DNA of 64,000 bases from Blastopirellula sediminis (GCF_020966755.1 NZ_JAJKFT010000010.1:868001-932000); one strand, 5' to 3'; positions 8,504 to 17,941 are shown, counted from the first letter of the stretch. Notes: a model not told the origin generated them from the sequence alone. Numbers and translations: made by a program.

Positions 8504-9553
8504 ATGAACTATGCAAACCTGACGCTAGCGGCTCTTTGCACGGTCGCCCTGTCGGTCGGTACGCCGGCCATGGCCCAATCGCTCGAATCGCAAACGGTCG
8601 TGCAAGCGACCGGCGTGTTGAATGAAATCATGCAGATCCCGGCCAAAGGGATCCCACATAAGATGCTCGCCGATGCCCAAGGGCTGGTGATCATTCCGAA
8701 CATGATCAAAGGGGGCTTCGTCGTCGGCGTCCGTCATGGCAACGGCGTCGTGATGGTTCGTGATGCGAACACCGGCGGTTGGACCGCTCCGCAGTTCGTC
8801 AGCATGACCGGCGGCAGCGTCGGCTGGCAGGTCGGCGTTCAATCGACCGACGTTATCCTCGTCTTCCGCACGCAGAAAAGCGTGCAAGGTTTGCTGCAAG
8901 GGAAGTTCACCTTGGGAGTCGACGCCGCGGCGGCCGCTGGTCCGGTGGGACGTCAAGCTTCGGCCGGCACCGACCTGGAGCTGAAGTCGGAGATCTACTC
9001 GTACAATCGGAGCCGCGGGCTCTTCATCGGCGCGTCGCTTGACGGCAGCGCGTTGCAAATGAACCAGGCCGCGACGCAGGCCTACTACGCCAACGGCGTT
9101 CCGCCGGAAGCGAACGAACTGGTCGCGACGGTTCTCAGGTATTCGGCGCCGGTCCCGGCCGGCATGACGGTCGTTGGAGAACAACAGCCGCAGATGCAGT
9201 TGAGCGGTCCGTCTCCGGCCGTGGAAACGGTCGGCCAAGCCTCGGAGCATCTGAACCAGTTGCAAGCCGAAACCGCGTCAGCCTCGCAGCGTCTGGCCGC
9301 CGTGCTCGACGACAACTGGCGCCGCTATCTGGCGCTGCCGGCCGAAGTCTATACGCCGGGTCGACAACCGTCGCCGCAAGCGCTGGCCTCGTCCCTGGAA
9401 AACTTCCGCCGCGTCATGGCAAATCCGGAGTACGCCCAACTGTCGCAGCGGGCCGATTTTCGTTCGCTAGTCGCGTTGCTGGAGCAGTACGCGGCCGCTC
9501 TTGCCCAGCCGGTCGCTGATAATGGGCTGCAATTGCCTCCTCCACCGATGTAA
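8504..9553 (+). CDS. Secreted SYLF (Ysc84/DUF500) domain protein
   Basis: 349 aa from the ATG at 8504, set by a textbook AAGGAGGA eight bases upstream; the GTG at 8480 is ignored. A signal peptide (MNYANLTLAALCTVALSVG, then AMAQ) is followed by the lipid-binding SYLF domain at about 30-205: AQGLVIIPNMIKGGFVVGVRHGNGVV, WTAPQFVSMTGGSVGWQVG, VDAAAAAGPVGRQASAGTD and IYSYNRSRGLFIGASLDG. SYLF proteins bind phosphoinositides in eukaryotes; the bacterial role is unclear. The C-terminal 130 residues are helical and Gln/Ala/Pro-rich. The gene stands alone. Confidence 0.85.
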   Translation: MNYANLTLAALCTVALSVGTPAMAQSLESQTVVQATGVLNEIMQIPAKGIPHKMLADAQGLVIIPNMIKGGFVVGVRHGNGVVMVRDANTGGWTAPQFVSMTGGSVGWQVGVQSTDVILVFRTQKSVQGLLQGKFTLGVDAAAAAGPVGRQASAGTDLELKSEIYSYNRSRGLFIGASLDGSALQMNQAATQAYYANGVPPEANELVATVLRYSAPVPAGMTVVGEQQPQMQLSGPSPAVETVGQASEHLNQLQAETASASQRLAAVLDDNWRRYLALPAEVYTPGRQPSPQALASSLENFRRVMANPEYAQLSQRADFRSLVALLEQYAAALAQPVADNGLQLPPPPM

Positions 9554-9677
9554 TCGAGCGTAAAGCGACAGAACTTCGCGGAGATCCGTACCCCTCGGGG
9601 TACGTAATTCCGAAGACTTGCGGTTAGAATGTTAGGTACCCTTTCCCCAACATGCCGCCGCAAGTTCGATTAACGCC

Positions 9678-11648
9678 GTGGATTCGCAAAACCCCGAAAA
9701 TCTCATCGCTCAGCTGCGCGAGCGGTTGAATGAAGCTGAGTCGAACCGCGCCGAACTGGAGCGCGAGAACCGCGAGCTGCGACAACAAGTCGCAGCGCTC
9801 CGCGGTTTGGCCGACAATCTTCCCTGCTTCCTCTTCCAGACGAAGAACAAAGTCGACGGCAGCGAGCTCGAAATGCCCTTCGTCGGCAATGGCATTACGC
9901 GTTTCGGCTATACGCCGGAGCAGGTCTACCAACGTCCTGAGTTGATGATCGAAATGATCCATCCGGACGATCGCGAGCTCTACTTCGCCAAGGCCGACGC
10001 CTGCTTGAAAGATCCGAGCCTGCCGTTCGCGATCGACATGCGAATTGTCGCTCCCGACCAAAGCGTCCACTGGGCCCGCGTCCGCTCCAACGCGATGCGT
10101 CTTTCGGACGACTTTCTTTCGTACAACGGCGTCTGCATTGACGTCACGGAAGAGAAAGAAATTGAGGCGGCCCTGGCCGAATCGCAGTCGCAATTGAAGT
10201 TGGCGCTGACTCCGCCGCACGTCGGGGTTTACTTTTGGGACATCCCGACGAACAAGGTGACGATTACCGGAAAGCATTTTCCCGTTTACGGTCGCCAGTT
10301 CGAAGACGATGCAATGAGCCTTGACGACTTCTTCAATGCGATGCATCCGGAAGATCGCCCCAGAACGAAAGAAGTCCTGAAAGAAATACTCGCTAACCAA
10401 AACACGTATGAAGTGAATTATCGGGTCATCTGGCCGGACGGATCGATTCACCACCTCTCTGATCGCGGCGTCGTCATTCGCAATGACAAAGGCCAGGCGG
10501 TGCAATTCTGCGGCGTCTGCTGGGACGTGACCCATCTCGAACAGTCGCGCGGCGAACTGGAAACGAAAGTGGTGGAAGCGAGCGCCGAGATCGACGCGAT
10601 GGCTGCACGCTGGCAAGCGATGAGCGACTGCTCGCCCGACTTCCTGATGACGCTCGATCGCAATGGCCGCACGCAATACATCAATCGAACGGCGGCGGGA
10701 GTGACGCGTGAGCAAGTCATCGGCAGCCCTATGATCGACTTTGCGACGCCGGAAGATCGAGATTCGATCTTGGAGAATCTGAAAGCGACGCTCGAACGGG
10801 GCGAAATGAAGCAATGGGAAACGAGCTTTCCCTACGAGGGGGGCGTGCTCGACCTGCTTGTCCGCTGCGGACCGCTGATCCTTGACGGCGAAATCCAAGG
10901 GGCGGTGATCGCTTCAACCGACGTTTCGGAACTGCGGCGAACGCAGCGAAGATTGGCGCACGACGAACAACTGCTGCGTGAGCTCTGGCAACTGCAGGAA
11001 AAAGAACGCCAACTGACGGCGCTGGAGATTCACGACGGGTTCGTGCAGTATGTCGTCGGCGCCCAATTCGCGCTCGACGCCGTTCGCTATCGGTTGCAGG
11101 ATGAGGGTCACCCGGCTTTGGAAGATCAAGCCAAAGGACTGGAGATGCTCCGTTCGGCGATCGTCGAAGCCCGCCGCACCATTAGCCGTTTACGTCCGCT
11201 GGTGATCGACGACGACGGTCTGGTCGAGGCGCTCCGCTACTTAGCGGCCGAGGAGCAGGATCGGTACGGATTCGACGCCACGATTGACTGCGAGGGAAAA
11301 TTCGAAGACCTCGATCCGTTGCTTACCGGCGCCATGTTCCGCATCGTTCAGGAAGGGGTCTCCAACGTCCGTCGACACAGCGGTACGTCGCACGCCGACG
11401 TCGCGGTGCGCCGGAAAGGGGATCGCCTCGAAATCGGAATCAACGACCGCGGTAAAGGCTTCGACCTGAAGAAAGTCTCCAACGAACGCTTTGGCGTTCG
11501 CGGCATCATCGAGCGTGCGCGACTCTTCGGCGGATCGGCGAAGATTGACAGCTCGCTCGGCAAAGGGACGCGGATCTTCGTGCAACTGCCGACGCTGGCG
11601 CGGCAAACCGAGTTGCACGCGCTTCAGCAATCGATGACGCAGAAGTAA
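9678..11648 (+). CDS. Sensor histidine kinase with three PAS domains, NarL/DegS type
   Basis: 656 aa from a GTG start without obvious Shine-Dalgarno. A coiled-coil head (10-40) precedes PAS repeats at about 42-160, 168-288 and 308-420. The first two keep HPDDRELYF / HPEDRPRTK and CIDVTEE / CWDVTHLE PAC endings. The dimerisation domain is HisKA_3: LEIHDGFVQYVVGAQ, phospho-acceptor His452. The HATPase domain shows FRIVQEGVSNVRRHSG (N box), INDRGKGFD and FGVRGIIERARLFGG (G boxes). No membrane segment is visible, so it is probably cytosolic. The usual partner is a LuxR-type regulator; none is adjacent. It converges with the next gene, two bases apart. Confidence 0.92.
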   Translation: MDSQNPENLIAQLRERLNEAESNRAELERENRELRQQVAALRGLADNLPCFLFQTKNKVDGSELEMPFVGNGITRFGYTPEQVYQRPELMIEMIHPDDRELYFAKADACLKDPSLPFAIDMRIVAPDQSVHWARVRSNAMRLSDDFLSYNGVCIDVTEEKEIEAALAESQSQLKLALTPPHVGVYFWDIPTNKVTITGKHFPVYGRQFEDDAMSLDDFFNAMHPEDRPRTKEVLKEILANQNTYEVNYRVIWPDGSIHHLSDRGVVIRNDKGQAVQFCGVCWDVTHLEQSRGELETKVVEASAEIDAMAARWQAMSDCSPDFLMTLDRNGRTQYINRTAAGVTREQVIGSPMIDFATPEDRDSILENLKATLERGEMKQWETSFPYEGGVLDLLVRCGPLILDGEIQGAVIASTDVSELRRTQRRLAHDEQLLRELWQLQEKERQLTALEIHDGFVQYVVGAQFALDAVRYRLQDEGHPALEDQAKGLEMLRSAIVEARRTISRLRPLVIDDDGLVEALRYLAAEEQDRYGFDATIDCEGKFEDLDPLLTGAMFRIVQEGVSNVRRHSGTSHADVAVRRKGDRLEIGINDRGKGFDLKKVSNERFGVRGIIERARLFGGSAKIDSSLGKGTRIFVQLPTLARQTELHALQQSMTQK

Positions 11649-11650
11649 GA

Positions 11651-12196
11651 CTAGTGCTGCGGAGCCATCGGCGGACGAATCGGTCCCGGGCCGCCGCCGA
11701 ACGGCAACCGCGGATTCTGAATCATCTTCACCGGTTGTTCGCTCGCTGCGCGCGATTGCAGTTCGGTGCGAAGGCCGTCTCCCGTCGGTATCGGTTGCGG
11801 TCCGAAGCCATACCCGGCGCCATAACCAATTCCTGCCGGATAATATCCGCCGGGATAGCTGTAGGGGACGCCGTATCCGATCGGTCCGTAACCAATTGGC
11901 CCGATGCCGACGAAGCCGCCGTATCCCAGGCCATAACCGCCGCCCCAATAACCAAATCCCGGTCCGTTGCCGAAGTCGCCCCCCCAGAAATTCATCGCCG
12001 GCATCGGCGCGTTATAGGGCGCGAGCACTTCGGGCGTTTTGCCGCGGCGTTCTTTGTCGGACTGGCCCGCCATCATGAACGAGTAGAAATTGTCGTCGCT
12101 TTTGGTGGCGTCGCCGTCTTGCGCAAAAATTTCTGCCGACCAAAGCAGCGTCATCGCTACGCAAAAAATCGCAATGCGGTTTTGAGTCGCGAACAT
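11651..12196 (-). CDS. Secreted Gly/Tyr/Pro-rich protein
   Basis: 181 aa with a signal peptide ending ...WSAEIFAQ. The middle (about 70-140) is low complexity with GYG, GYGPIGYG and GGYYPAGIGYG repeats built from Gly, Tyr, Pro and Ile. The C-terminal tail is Pro/Arg-rich (PFGGGPGPIRPPMAPQH). Such regions often form flexible or adhesive surfaces, but nothing identifies a role here. It is divergent from the metallopeptidase-like gene and converges with the histidine kinase. Confidence 0.7.
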   Translation of the reverse strand: MFATQNRIAIFCVAMTLLWSAEIFAQDGDATKSDDNFYSFMMAGQSDKERRGKTPEVLAPYNAPMPAMNFWGGDFGNGPGFGYWGGGYGLGYGGFVGIGPIGYGPIGYGVPYSYPGGYYPAGIGYGAGYGFGPQPIPTGDGLRTELQSRAASEQPVKMIQNPRLPFGGGPGPIRPPMAPQH

Positions 12197-12399
12197 GATT
12201 GTCGTCCCGGTTGGTGAAAAACTACCGTAGGCGAGGGTGATTTCCCCTCTATCGAAAGCTTAGCTCGCAGTTTGCGCGCAGGTCGGAACAAATCGATTTT
12301 TCCGGAGACTCCTTTAATTTCCTGTCCAGTGCGCCCGTCTTGGCTATGATCAGTATGATCTTTGCGCGGTCTATCCTCAGGAACAGGGAGAAACGTCTC

Positions 12400-13116
12400 G
12401 TGATCTTGCGTACTGCTTGCCTTACCTTGCTGCTGTCTCTGACTCTGGCGCCAACCTATTGCCGCGCCGCCGAAGACCTCGCGAAGAAATGGTATCCCGC
12501 GACCGCCAAGGCGCCGATCACGCCGCAGTTCGTATTGGTCGCCGACGAAGCAGGCGACGACGAACAAGCGAAAGCGTGGGGCGAAGAGGCGAAGCGACTG
12601 TGCGATCAATGGTTCCCGATCATCTGCCAGTTGCTCGACACCGAAGATTGGACGCCGCCCGAGCGCGTTGAATTGGTGCTGAAGAAACAGCAAGACGCCC
12701 CCGGCGTGACGATCGGCCAGAACATCTACATCAGCATGCCCTGGATCAAATCGCATCCCGAAGATTTTGGGATGGTGATCCACGAACTGACGCACGTCGT
12801 GCAGTCGTATCCGCGGGCTCGCAACAAGCCGGGCTGGCTGGTTGAAGGAATCGCCGACTACATCCGCTATTGGAAGTACGAAGCGGAACGCCCTCGCTAT
12901 CCGCTGAATCGCGATCGAGCCAAGTACACTGACGGCTACAACAACACCGCCGCGTTCCTCGCCTTTCTGACTTGGAAATACGATCGCCGCATCGTGCCGA
13001 AATTGGACGGGGCGCTCCGCGGCCGCGAGTATAACGAGAAGATGTTTGAGGAGCTGACCGGCAAAAGCCTTGACGACTTGTGGGCCGACTTCATGGCCAA
13101 CAATCCCATGGCGTAA
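12400..13116 (+). CDS. Secreted metallopeptidase-like protein of the basic secretory protein (BSP) family
   Basis: 238 aa from the GTG at 12400, preceded by CAGGGAG at good spacing; the TTG sixty bases upstream spoils the signal peptide. The signal sequence ends ...LAPTYCRA. The core holds VIHELTHVVQSY, an HExxH zinc site (His128, Glu129, His132), followed by GWLVEGIADYIRYW, which supplies the likely third ligand, and NTAAFLAFLTWKYD. This order is that of the BSP/PF04450 family, related to gluzincin peptidases. Substrate is unknown; it should act in the periplasm or outside the cell. Confidence 0.82.
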   Translation: MILRTACLTLLLSLTLAPTYCRAAEDLAKKWYPATAKAPITPQFVLVADEAGDDEQAKAWGEEAKRLCDQWFPIICQLLDTEDWTPPERVELVLKKQQDAPGVTIGQNIYISMPWIKSHPEDFGMVIHELTHVVQSYPRARNKPGWLVEGIADYIRYWKYEAERPRYPLNRDRAKYTDGYNNTAAFLAFLTWKYDRRIVPKLDGALRGREYNEKMFEELTGKSLDDLWADFMANNPMA

Positions 13117-13211
13117 ACTGAAGCGGAATCGCGTTTTGGCGGGGCGAATCTACGCGTACAATAGGCGAGATTCCGACTTCTTCGATTTGGACTTACCCTG
13201 GGACTTTTGCG

Positions 13212-13721
13212 ATGCGTTTGGACTGTCGACTTCTCCTCTGCTTCTGTGTGCTCGTTAGCGCTGGTTGCGTTCCACCCCAGCGCGCTTCTTCGCCCGCCGC
13301 CTCCGCCGTCGCCATGATCAACGAAACGGCGGTGCTGACCGAATCGGGGGCCGCGTGGGGAAGAGTGATGGGGCCTTGGTTCCAGGGAGAAGCGGTCGAC
13401 CTGGACGCCGCCGACCAGGCGCAAGCGAACCTGGACACGACGCTAAGCGGCGTCCGCGCCAAGATCGAAGCGATGCCGGCGTCGAACGACGCCGGAGTCG
13501 CCAAGTTCCGCCGTGACATGCTGGAGTATCTTGAATTCCAAGCGAAGGTGAACCGCGAAGTCGGCAGCTATGTTGCGATCGCCCACGAAGAAAACCCAGC
13601 CTCGCAGGCGACCAGGGAGCAAGTGTCGATTTCATTCCGTGCGATCAACGACGAGGAAATCGCGTGGAAGAGCCGGCTCCACGACGCCGCTCGCAACTTG
13701 GGCGTCACGATTATGGAGTGA
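13212..13721 (+). CDS. Small lipoprotein of unknown function
   Basis: 169 aa with a lipobox VSAGC after a hydrophobic MRLDCRLLLCFCVLV head. The mature part is mostly helical, with DAADQAQANLDTTLSGVRAKIEAM and KFRRDMLEYLEFQAKVNREV suggesting a helical bundle or coiled coil. No family recognised. It follows the metallopeptidase-like gene by 95 bases on the same strand and may share its transcript. It converges with the PqaA-type gene, 40 bases away. Confidence 0.7.
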   Translation: MRLDCRLLLCFCVLVSAGCVPPQRASSPAASAVAMINETAVLTESGAAWGRVMGPWFQGEAVDLDAADQAQANLDTTLSGVRAKIEAMPASNDAGVAKFRRDMLEYLEFQAKVNREVGSYVAIAHEENPASQATREQVSISFRAINDEEIAWKSRLHDAARNLGVTIME

Positions 13722-13761
13722 TTTCTCCCTCATCGCTTCGCCTCTTGCCTACGTGGAAAAC

Positions 13762-15090
13762 CTACTGACGACGAATCTGCGTCGTCAGCGAATAAACGTG
13801 CCCTCCCAGCTCGTAGCGAGCTTCGGCGTACATCGCGATAAAACCTTCCGCCGGAAGATCGACGCTGACCATGTAGCCCCCTTCTGTCGCTTGGATCGGC
13901 GTCGCCGACCACTTCGACGGGCGAAAATCGCCGTCGCTGGAGGTCGCGGACCAAAGACGAACTTCCTTCGGCGTCACGTCGCTCTGCACGTTCAGCGTGA
14001 TCTTGCGATCGGCTTCGCCGTATTGCCACTGCAAATCGGGCATCGGCTTTTCATCGGCCACATGTTTGACGAAGGCGACCAGCGTGGTTAGCGCCGTTTC
14101 GACTCCTCCCTCTAGTCCATGCCCGGCGTTCGGGATGTACAGAATGTGCTTTTGCCCGGACAAGCCGTCCCAGTAGATATTGAGGGCGTCGACGACCCAG
14201 TACGGATCATTGGTGCCGTTGATGATCAGCTTCGGCAGCGTCAACTGCGAGCGATAGGTGTAGGGATCAACCCATCGCCAAAGGGGAACTTCCGGTTGCT
14301 CCTGCATCACGCGGACCAGACCTTTGCTGGTGTAGTCTTCGATCTGCGGGCTGTACTTTCCCCAGACGTCGATCTGGTGCTTCATCTGCGGCTGGAAGTT
14401 GAGAGTATCGATCACGATCGGCGCAATGCCGGCGACGCGCGGATCGGCCACCGCCGTCAGCCAGGTGGTCCAGCCGCGCTTTGACGCGCCGGAGACGACG
14501 AACTTCTCGACCTTCCCATCCCACTCCTGTTTGGCGACGGCCTGCATTACGTCCATCGCGCGAACGGCGCTCTTGGCCATCGGGAAGAGGAGCGGCCATG
14601 TAGCATCTTTGGAATCGAGATACCGCAGGAACGATTCGGTGATCAGGTCATCTTCCACACGATCGCCGAGCAGCGGTTGATTCGGCACTTGCAGCAAATA
14701 GCCGACGCAAACCCCGCCGGCGTTGGCCATGCGTGCGCCGGCGATCATGTCGCCGCTCCGCAACTTGCCGCCGATTCGGCCGCCGGTGATGAAGAGGAGG
14801 GCATGTTCGGGATGGGCGAGTTCTTTTGGTTCGAAGATCGCCAGCGTGTGAGTCCAGGAGATCCCTTGCCAGGTTTGCGAAGTGAATTCGACCTCGTGCA
14901 GTCGCCCCATCGCCAACGGCAGTTCAGTCGTTTTGACCAACTTCCAGGTAAAGCTGTCGTCCGCTTTGGCGACATAGTCTTGGAGCGCCGTTGGGGTCGG
15001 ATCGGCGATCGACTCGGCCCAAAGATGCCGCGGAGCGGCGAATGCGAACGTGAGCGCGACAAACCAACAGACGACCCGGAGGCGAATCAT
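13762..15090 (-). CDS. PhoPQ-activated pathogenicity-related (PqaA-type) alpha/beta hydrolase
   Basis: 442 aa from the ATG at 15088-15090, with signal peptide MIRLRVVCWFVALTFAFAA. The family (PF10142) is named after Salmonella PqaA; members are exported alpha/beta-hydrolase-fold proteins of uncertain substrate, common in planctomycetes. Seen are LLFITGGRIGG, the nucleophile elbow VVSGASKRGWTTW, APIVIDTLNFQPQMKHQ, LPKLIINGTNDPYWVVD and PNAGHGLEGG, giving a Ser-Asp-His triad. The C-terminal 110 residues look like a small beta domain. It is the third gene after DUF1559 and a lipoprotein, with gaps of 64 and 66 bases. Confidence 0.9.
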   Translation of the reverse strand: MIRLRVVCWFVALTFAFAAPRHLWAESIADPTPTALQDYVAKADDSFTWKLVKTTELPLAMGRLHEVEFTSQTWQGISWTHTLAIFEPKELAHPEHALLFITGGRIGGKLRSGDMIAGARMANAGGVCVGYLLQVPNQPLLGDRVEDDLITESFLRYLDSKDATWPLLFPMAKSAVRAMDVMQAVAKQEWDGKVEKFVVSGASKRGWTTWLTAVADPRVAGIAPIVIDTLNFQPQMKHQIDVWGKYSPQIEDYTSKGLVRVMQEQPEVPLWRWVDPYTYRSQLTLPKLIINGTNDPYWVVDALNIYWDGLSGQKHILYIPNAGHGLEGGVETALTTLVAFVKHVADEKPMPDLQWQYGEADRKITLNVQSDVTPKEVRLWSATSSDGDFRPSKWSATPIQATEGGYMVSVDLPAEGFIAMYAEARYELGGHVYSLTTQIRRQ

Positions 15091-15156
15091 AGACGGACTT
15101 TCCAACGAAGGAGGGAAGAATGCGGCGAAGCGGATTGGGAGCGTTTGCGACGACGC

Positions 15157-15603
15157 TTATTTCGTCGTCAGCGCGATCGTCCCCATGTCGATCGGCTGGT
15201 CATCGGCGATCGACAGTTTGATGGGAGACTTCTCTGGTTTCATGTAGCGGTTCTTCAAGCGATCAGGACCGACGAAGCCGGCCGAAATTGCGTTGTACTT
15301 GCCCCAGAAAAACGTCAGCGAATAGTCGCCGGGAGGAACACCATCCCCATCTTGATAGGTCGACAACTGAAACGCTCCGTCCGGACCGGTCAGCGCTTGC
15401 GTGACCGAAGGATGCTCGGGATCGATTCCGTCGGCCGGGTGACACTTGATCACGATGGGACTGCCGGGGGCGGCGCCATCCACGGTAACCTTACCCAAGA
15501 CTTTGGTCGTCGGTTTCGCGTAATAAGCGTGCTCTTGATGGCTGCACCCACCGGGGAAGAGAGCTGCGCCGGCGAGCAGCGCAGCGAATTTCCAATTGCT
15601 CAT
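15157..15603 (-). CDS. Lipoprotein with transthyretin-like/carboxypeptidase-regulatory fold, DUF1559 partner
   Basis: 148 aa; lipobox FPGGC after a hydrophobic head. The mature part begins with VLGKVTVDGAAPGSPIVI and then TGPDGAFQLSTYQDGDGVPPG, DYSLTFFWG, the strand pattern of planctomycete surface lipoproteins with a carboxypeptidase-regulatory-like sandwich. GAGGAAAGG lies upstream of the ATG. It directly follows a DUF1559 gene, a pairing repeated at 18810-19223. The role may be a cell-surface or pseudopilus accessory; this is inference from position. Confidence 0.8.
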   Translation of the reverse strand: MSNWKFAALLAGAALFPGGCSHQEHAYYAKPTTKVLGKVTVDGAAPGSPIVIKCHPADGIDPEHPSVTQALTGPDGAFQLSTYQDGDGVPPGDYSLTFFWGKYNAISAGFVGPDRLKNRYMKPEKSPIKLSIADDQPIDMGTIALTTK

Positions 15604-15667
15604 TCAACCTTTCCTCAAGGAGGTGAAAAACGGCAAAGTAAGAGAGGCCGCGCGCTACGGCAAATGA

Positions 15668-16699
15668 CTAGTAGTCGCCGATGACTTCCCCATTATTCAG
15701 CGTCACCAGCGATGCGAAGGTATACGACGCGATCGTCGAAGGAATAAAGCGAACCGATCCGTCGCACATCAGGAAATTGGCGCCGCCTGGGTGAAACGAG
15801 TAATAGCCGACGCTTCGTCCGTTGGAGCAATTGATGATGCACGGGCCGCCGCTGCCGGTAAACGAACCGTCGTACAGCGAGCCTTGCGCCCAATGTTCGC
15901 CGATCAAGATATCTCCCCAAGCTCCCCCTTGCGCCGGACCAGCCGCCGCAGTAAGAGTTGCGTCGATCTTTCGCAGCTTGTAGACGTTCGATCCGCCAAG
16001 TCGTTCGCCGACCAGAAAGGTGTTCGACGTGCCGTCGACAATATTTGCGATCCGCGGACACGAGCTCTTGCCGCCGTAACCAGTCTGCCAAAGAACGCCG
16101 CTCCGATTCGTCGCCGGATTAGACGCATATGCGACCGCGGCGAAATCGCCCCGAATGCCGCTGGTCGCACAGTAATCGCTACGCGCGGCAGTCCAGGTTA
16201 GATCGAGCGGCGGAACGCCGGTATCAAGCGAGCCGGCCGGAACGCCGTAGTTATGGATGGTTTCTTCGGCCGCGGAGGGGCACATGAACGCATCGATCGG
16301 AGTCTTGATTACCTCCAAGTTGGCGGTCGCCGCAGCCGCCGGAAAGCCGATTGCAGCGGCCTGGTCCATCGCCGGAACGCGCGAGTCCCATTTGTCGTCC
16401 AGCGCCGTTTGTTCCAAGTAGGAAAGGATCTGAAACGGCCAACCCGATCCATTCAAGTCGCCGGTAATGTTCCAGCCGAACGGGAAGCATTTGTACGTGC
16501 CGTGATAGTTGTGAAACGCCAGACCTTGCTGCTTGAGATTGTTCAAGCATTGGCTGCGCCGCGCCGCTTCGCGGGCTTGCTGCACCGCGGGCAACAAGAG
16601 AGCGATCAGAACTCCAATGATCGCAATCACCACCAAGAGTTCGACCAACGTAAAACCGTTACGTCGGTTCACGGAAGCGCACGCGCGATGCCAGATCAT
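15668..16699 (-). CDS. DUF1559 protein with prepilin-type N-terminus
   Basis: 343 aa. The N-terminal methylation motif is [20 protein letters not shown], cleaved after the Gly by prepilin peptidase, then [17 protein letters not shown] and [21 protein letters not shown]. The C-terminus has the DUF1559 hallmark [18 protein letters not shown]. These are exported pseudopilin-like proteins massively expanded in planctomycetes; their function is not settled. AAGGA sits eight bases before the ATG. A long 5' gap upstream contains a small terminated transcription unit (17069-17239). Confidence 0.95.
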   Translation of the reverse strand: MIWHRACASVNRRNGFTLVELLVVIAIIGVLIALLLPAVQQAREAARRSQCLNNLKQQGLAFHNYHGTYKCFPFGWNITGDLNGSGWPFQILSYLEQTALDDKWDSRVPAMDQAAAIGFPAAAATANLEVIKTPIDAFMCPSAAEETIHNYGVPAGSLDTGVPPLDLTWTAARSDYCATSGIRGDFAAVAYASNPATNRSGVLWQTGYGGKSSCPRIANIVDGTSNTFLVGERLGGSNVYKLRKIDATLTAAAGPAQGGAWGDILIGEHWAQGSLYDGSFTGSGGPCIINCSNGRSVGYYSFHPGGANFLMCDGSVRFIPSTIASYTFASLVTLNNGEVIGDY

Positions 16700-17068
16700 A
16701 ACGCCGTTCCTTGATCAAGTTGTAAGGAGAAGAGAGGGAGAATAGCGGACAAAACGTCACACGACCGTGAGGCCCCGCTTCGCTTTCGCCTTTGGCTATT
16801 GAAGGGAATCGTTTGAAATTGAGCAAGCGAAATCTAAGCGCACTGGATCAAATTGATTCATTTCAAACCGAATGCGGCGAAACTTAACAAGATCCATGCG
16901 TGATCGTTTCATTAGAAACAATTCGCCTGCATCACAAACGCTTCCTGGTTTGCGATGTACTCAATGCGCTCACGAAGAAGAAGAGGCGACGTCAAATACC
17001 ACGTTTCGGGCAACGTGAATCGTCATCGTCGCTGCGCTTTCCACGCAATTAGAAGTTGGAGGACGCGC

Positions 17069-17109
17069 AAAAAAACAGGACGTGCGAAAAGCAAGCTCTT
17101 CGCACGTCC
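17069..17109 (-). terminator. Strong Rho-independent terminator
   Basis: Perfect 11-base stem GGACGTGCGAA (17078-17088) / TTCGCACGTCC (17099-17109) with a ten-base loop. On the minus strand it is followed by TG and seven T residues. No annotated gene on that strand ends here, so it must end a small transcript or act as an attenuator ahead of the DUF1559 gene 370 bases further on. Confidence 0.88.
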
Positions 17110-17141
17110 CGATTGAAACCAAATCAGATCAAAAAAGGATC

Positions 17142-17239
17142 CAATGTGGCAGTGGGGCGCCTACCGGCAACCCGCCGGCAGCCGTTAGGCGTCACCACCT
17201 CTTCGGCTAATACAGACAGATTCCACTGAACCACCTCCT
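17142..17239 (-). ncRNA. Candidate small RNA or leader with structured hairpin
   Basis: Reading leftward, AGGAGG at 17234-17239 is followed by a 13-codon frame and then a two-level hairpin: outer CGCCTA (17158-17163) with TAGGCG (17186-17191), and inner CCGGC (17164-17168) with GCCGG (17174-17178) around an AACCC loop. A strong terminator lies 30 bases past it. The compact layout suggests a small RNA of about 170 bases, or the leader of the downstream DUF1559 gene. No known RNA family is recognised. Confidence 0.4.
17185..17226 (-). CDS. Possible 13-residue leader peptide
   Basis: GTG start at 17224-17226, seven bases after a perfect AGGAGG, encoding VESVCISRRGGDA then TAA. The stop codon falls inside the outer stem of the following hairpin, a layout typical of translation-coupled attenuators. 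A second frame from a GTG at 17232-17234 runs 36 codons to 17124, but that start overlaps the Shine-Dalgarno and is not favoured. Coding status rests only on start-site quality. Confidence 0.3.
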   Translation of the reverse strand: MESVCISRRGGDA

Positions 17240-17515
17240 TTCCACTAAAGCCACCCCAGCCTCTGCCGATTAAGCCTGTTAGACGGCGTCGGTCTGGGCT
17301 CTAGTAAATTGCGTCGCGTCAACGCAACCCGATAACTCAACTTTGCACCACTTGGTTGTCTTCTGCAAGAGCAATTTTCGCAGTGGCACTTACGTAGACA
17401 ACCCAACTTGGGATGGGTTCGCGCCCGCGGAGAAATCTTTCGCCGAACGTAACTGCCAATCTACCAACGACTTTCAAACAGCTGGGCAAATCCGCGTACA
17501 GAAAGTTCGTTTTCA

Positions 17516-17941
17516 TCAGACAAATCGAAACGGCAGCATCCTCCACAACCGCTGATCCCGCAGATAGAGCCCGAGCCAAGCCATGACCGGCAGGATCACT
17601 TGCATCGTGAAGTCTTCTCCCTTCAGCCAATGGACGCAGATCGCGCCTCCCATGTATCCGGTCAGCAGAATCGCCCCCAGCATCGAAGTCGGCGGAATCA
17701 AATAAAGGACCGCACAGGTCGTTAGCAAGATGCCGAGGGGCAGCAGTTTCTCTACCGGGAAACCACCTTCCTCCATCTGCTTGACCACTTCCGGATCCAA
17801 CTCTCCGCCCAGCGCCATCGACAGCTTCATCACGCCGGCCGCCAAAAACGCCAACCCCGCCAGAACGCTGATCACGCGTCCGATCCAGACGGCGATCATG
17901 TTCGGCTTCGGTTTCTCCATCGCAGTTTCCGATTCGCTCAT
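17516..17941 (-). CDS. DoxX-like integral membrane protein
   Basis: 141 aa from the ATG at 17939-17941 (MSESETAMEKPKPN); the longer open frame upstream has no sense and overlaps the divergent gene. Four hydrophobic segments follow: IGRVISVLAGLAFLAAGVMKL, LLPLGILLTTCAVLYLIPP, SMLGAILLTGYMGGAICVHW and MQVILPVMAWLGLYL. The GVMKL end of the first segment and the AILLTGYMGGAICVH wording fit the DoxX_2 family (PF13564). Function is unknown; some relatives are quinone- or thiol-linked. It stands alone. Confidence 0.82.
   Translation of the reverse strand: MSESETAMEKPKPNMIAVWIGRVISVLAGLAFLAAGVMKLSMALGGELDPEVVKQMEEGGFPVEKLLPLGILLTTCAVLYLIPPTSMLGAILLTGYMGGAICVHWLKGEDFTMQVILPVMAWLGLYLRDQRLWRMLPFRFV

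Larger units (their letters stand above)
16700..17515. other. 816-base intergenic region without a standard gene
   Basis: From 16700 to about 17068 I see only lower-GC, promoter-like sequence upstream of the DUF1559 gene. 17069-17239 carries the Shine-Dalgarno, mini-ORF, hairpin and terminator unit annotated separately. From 17240 to 17515 there is no convincing frame on either strand; the 70-codon plus-strand frame starting at 17343 has no ribosome site and no recognisable composition. Confidence 0.7.
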
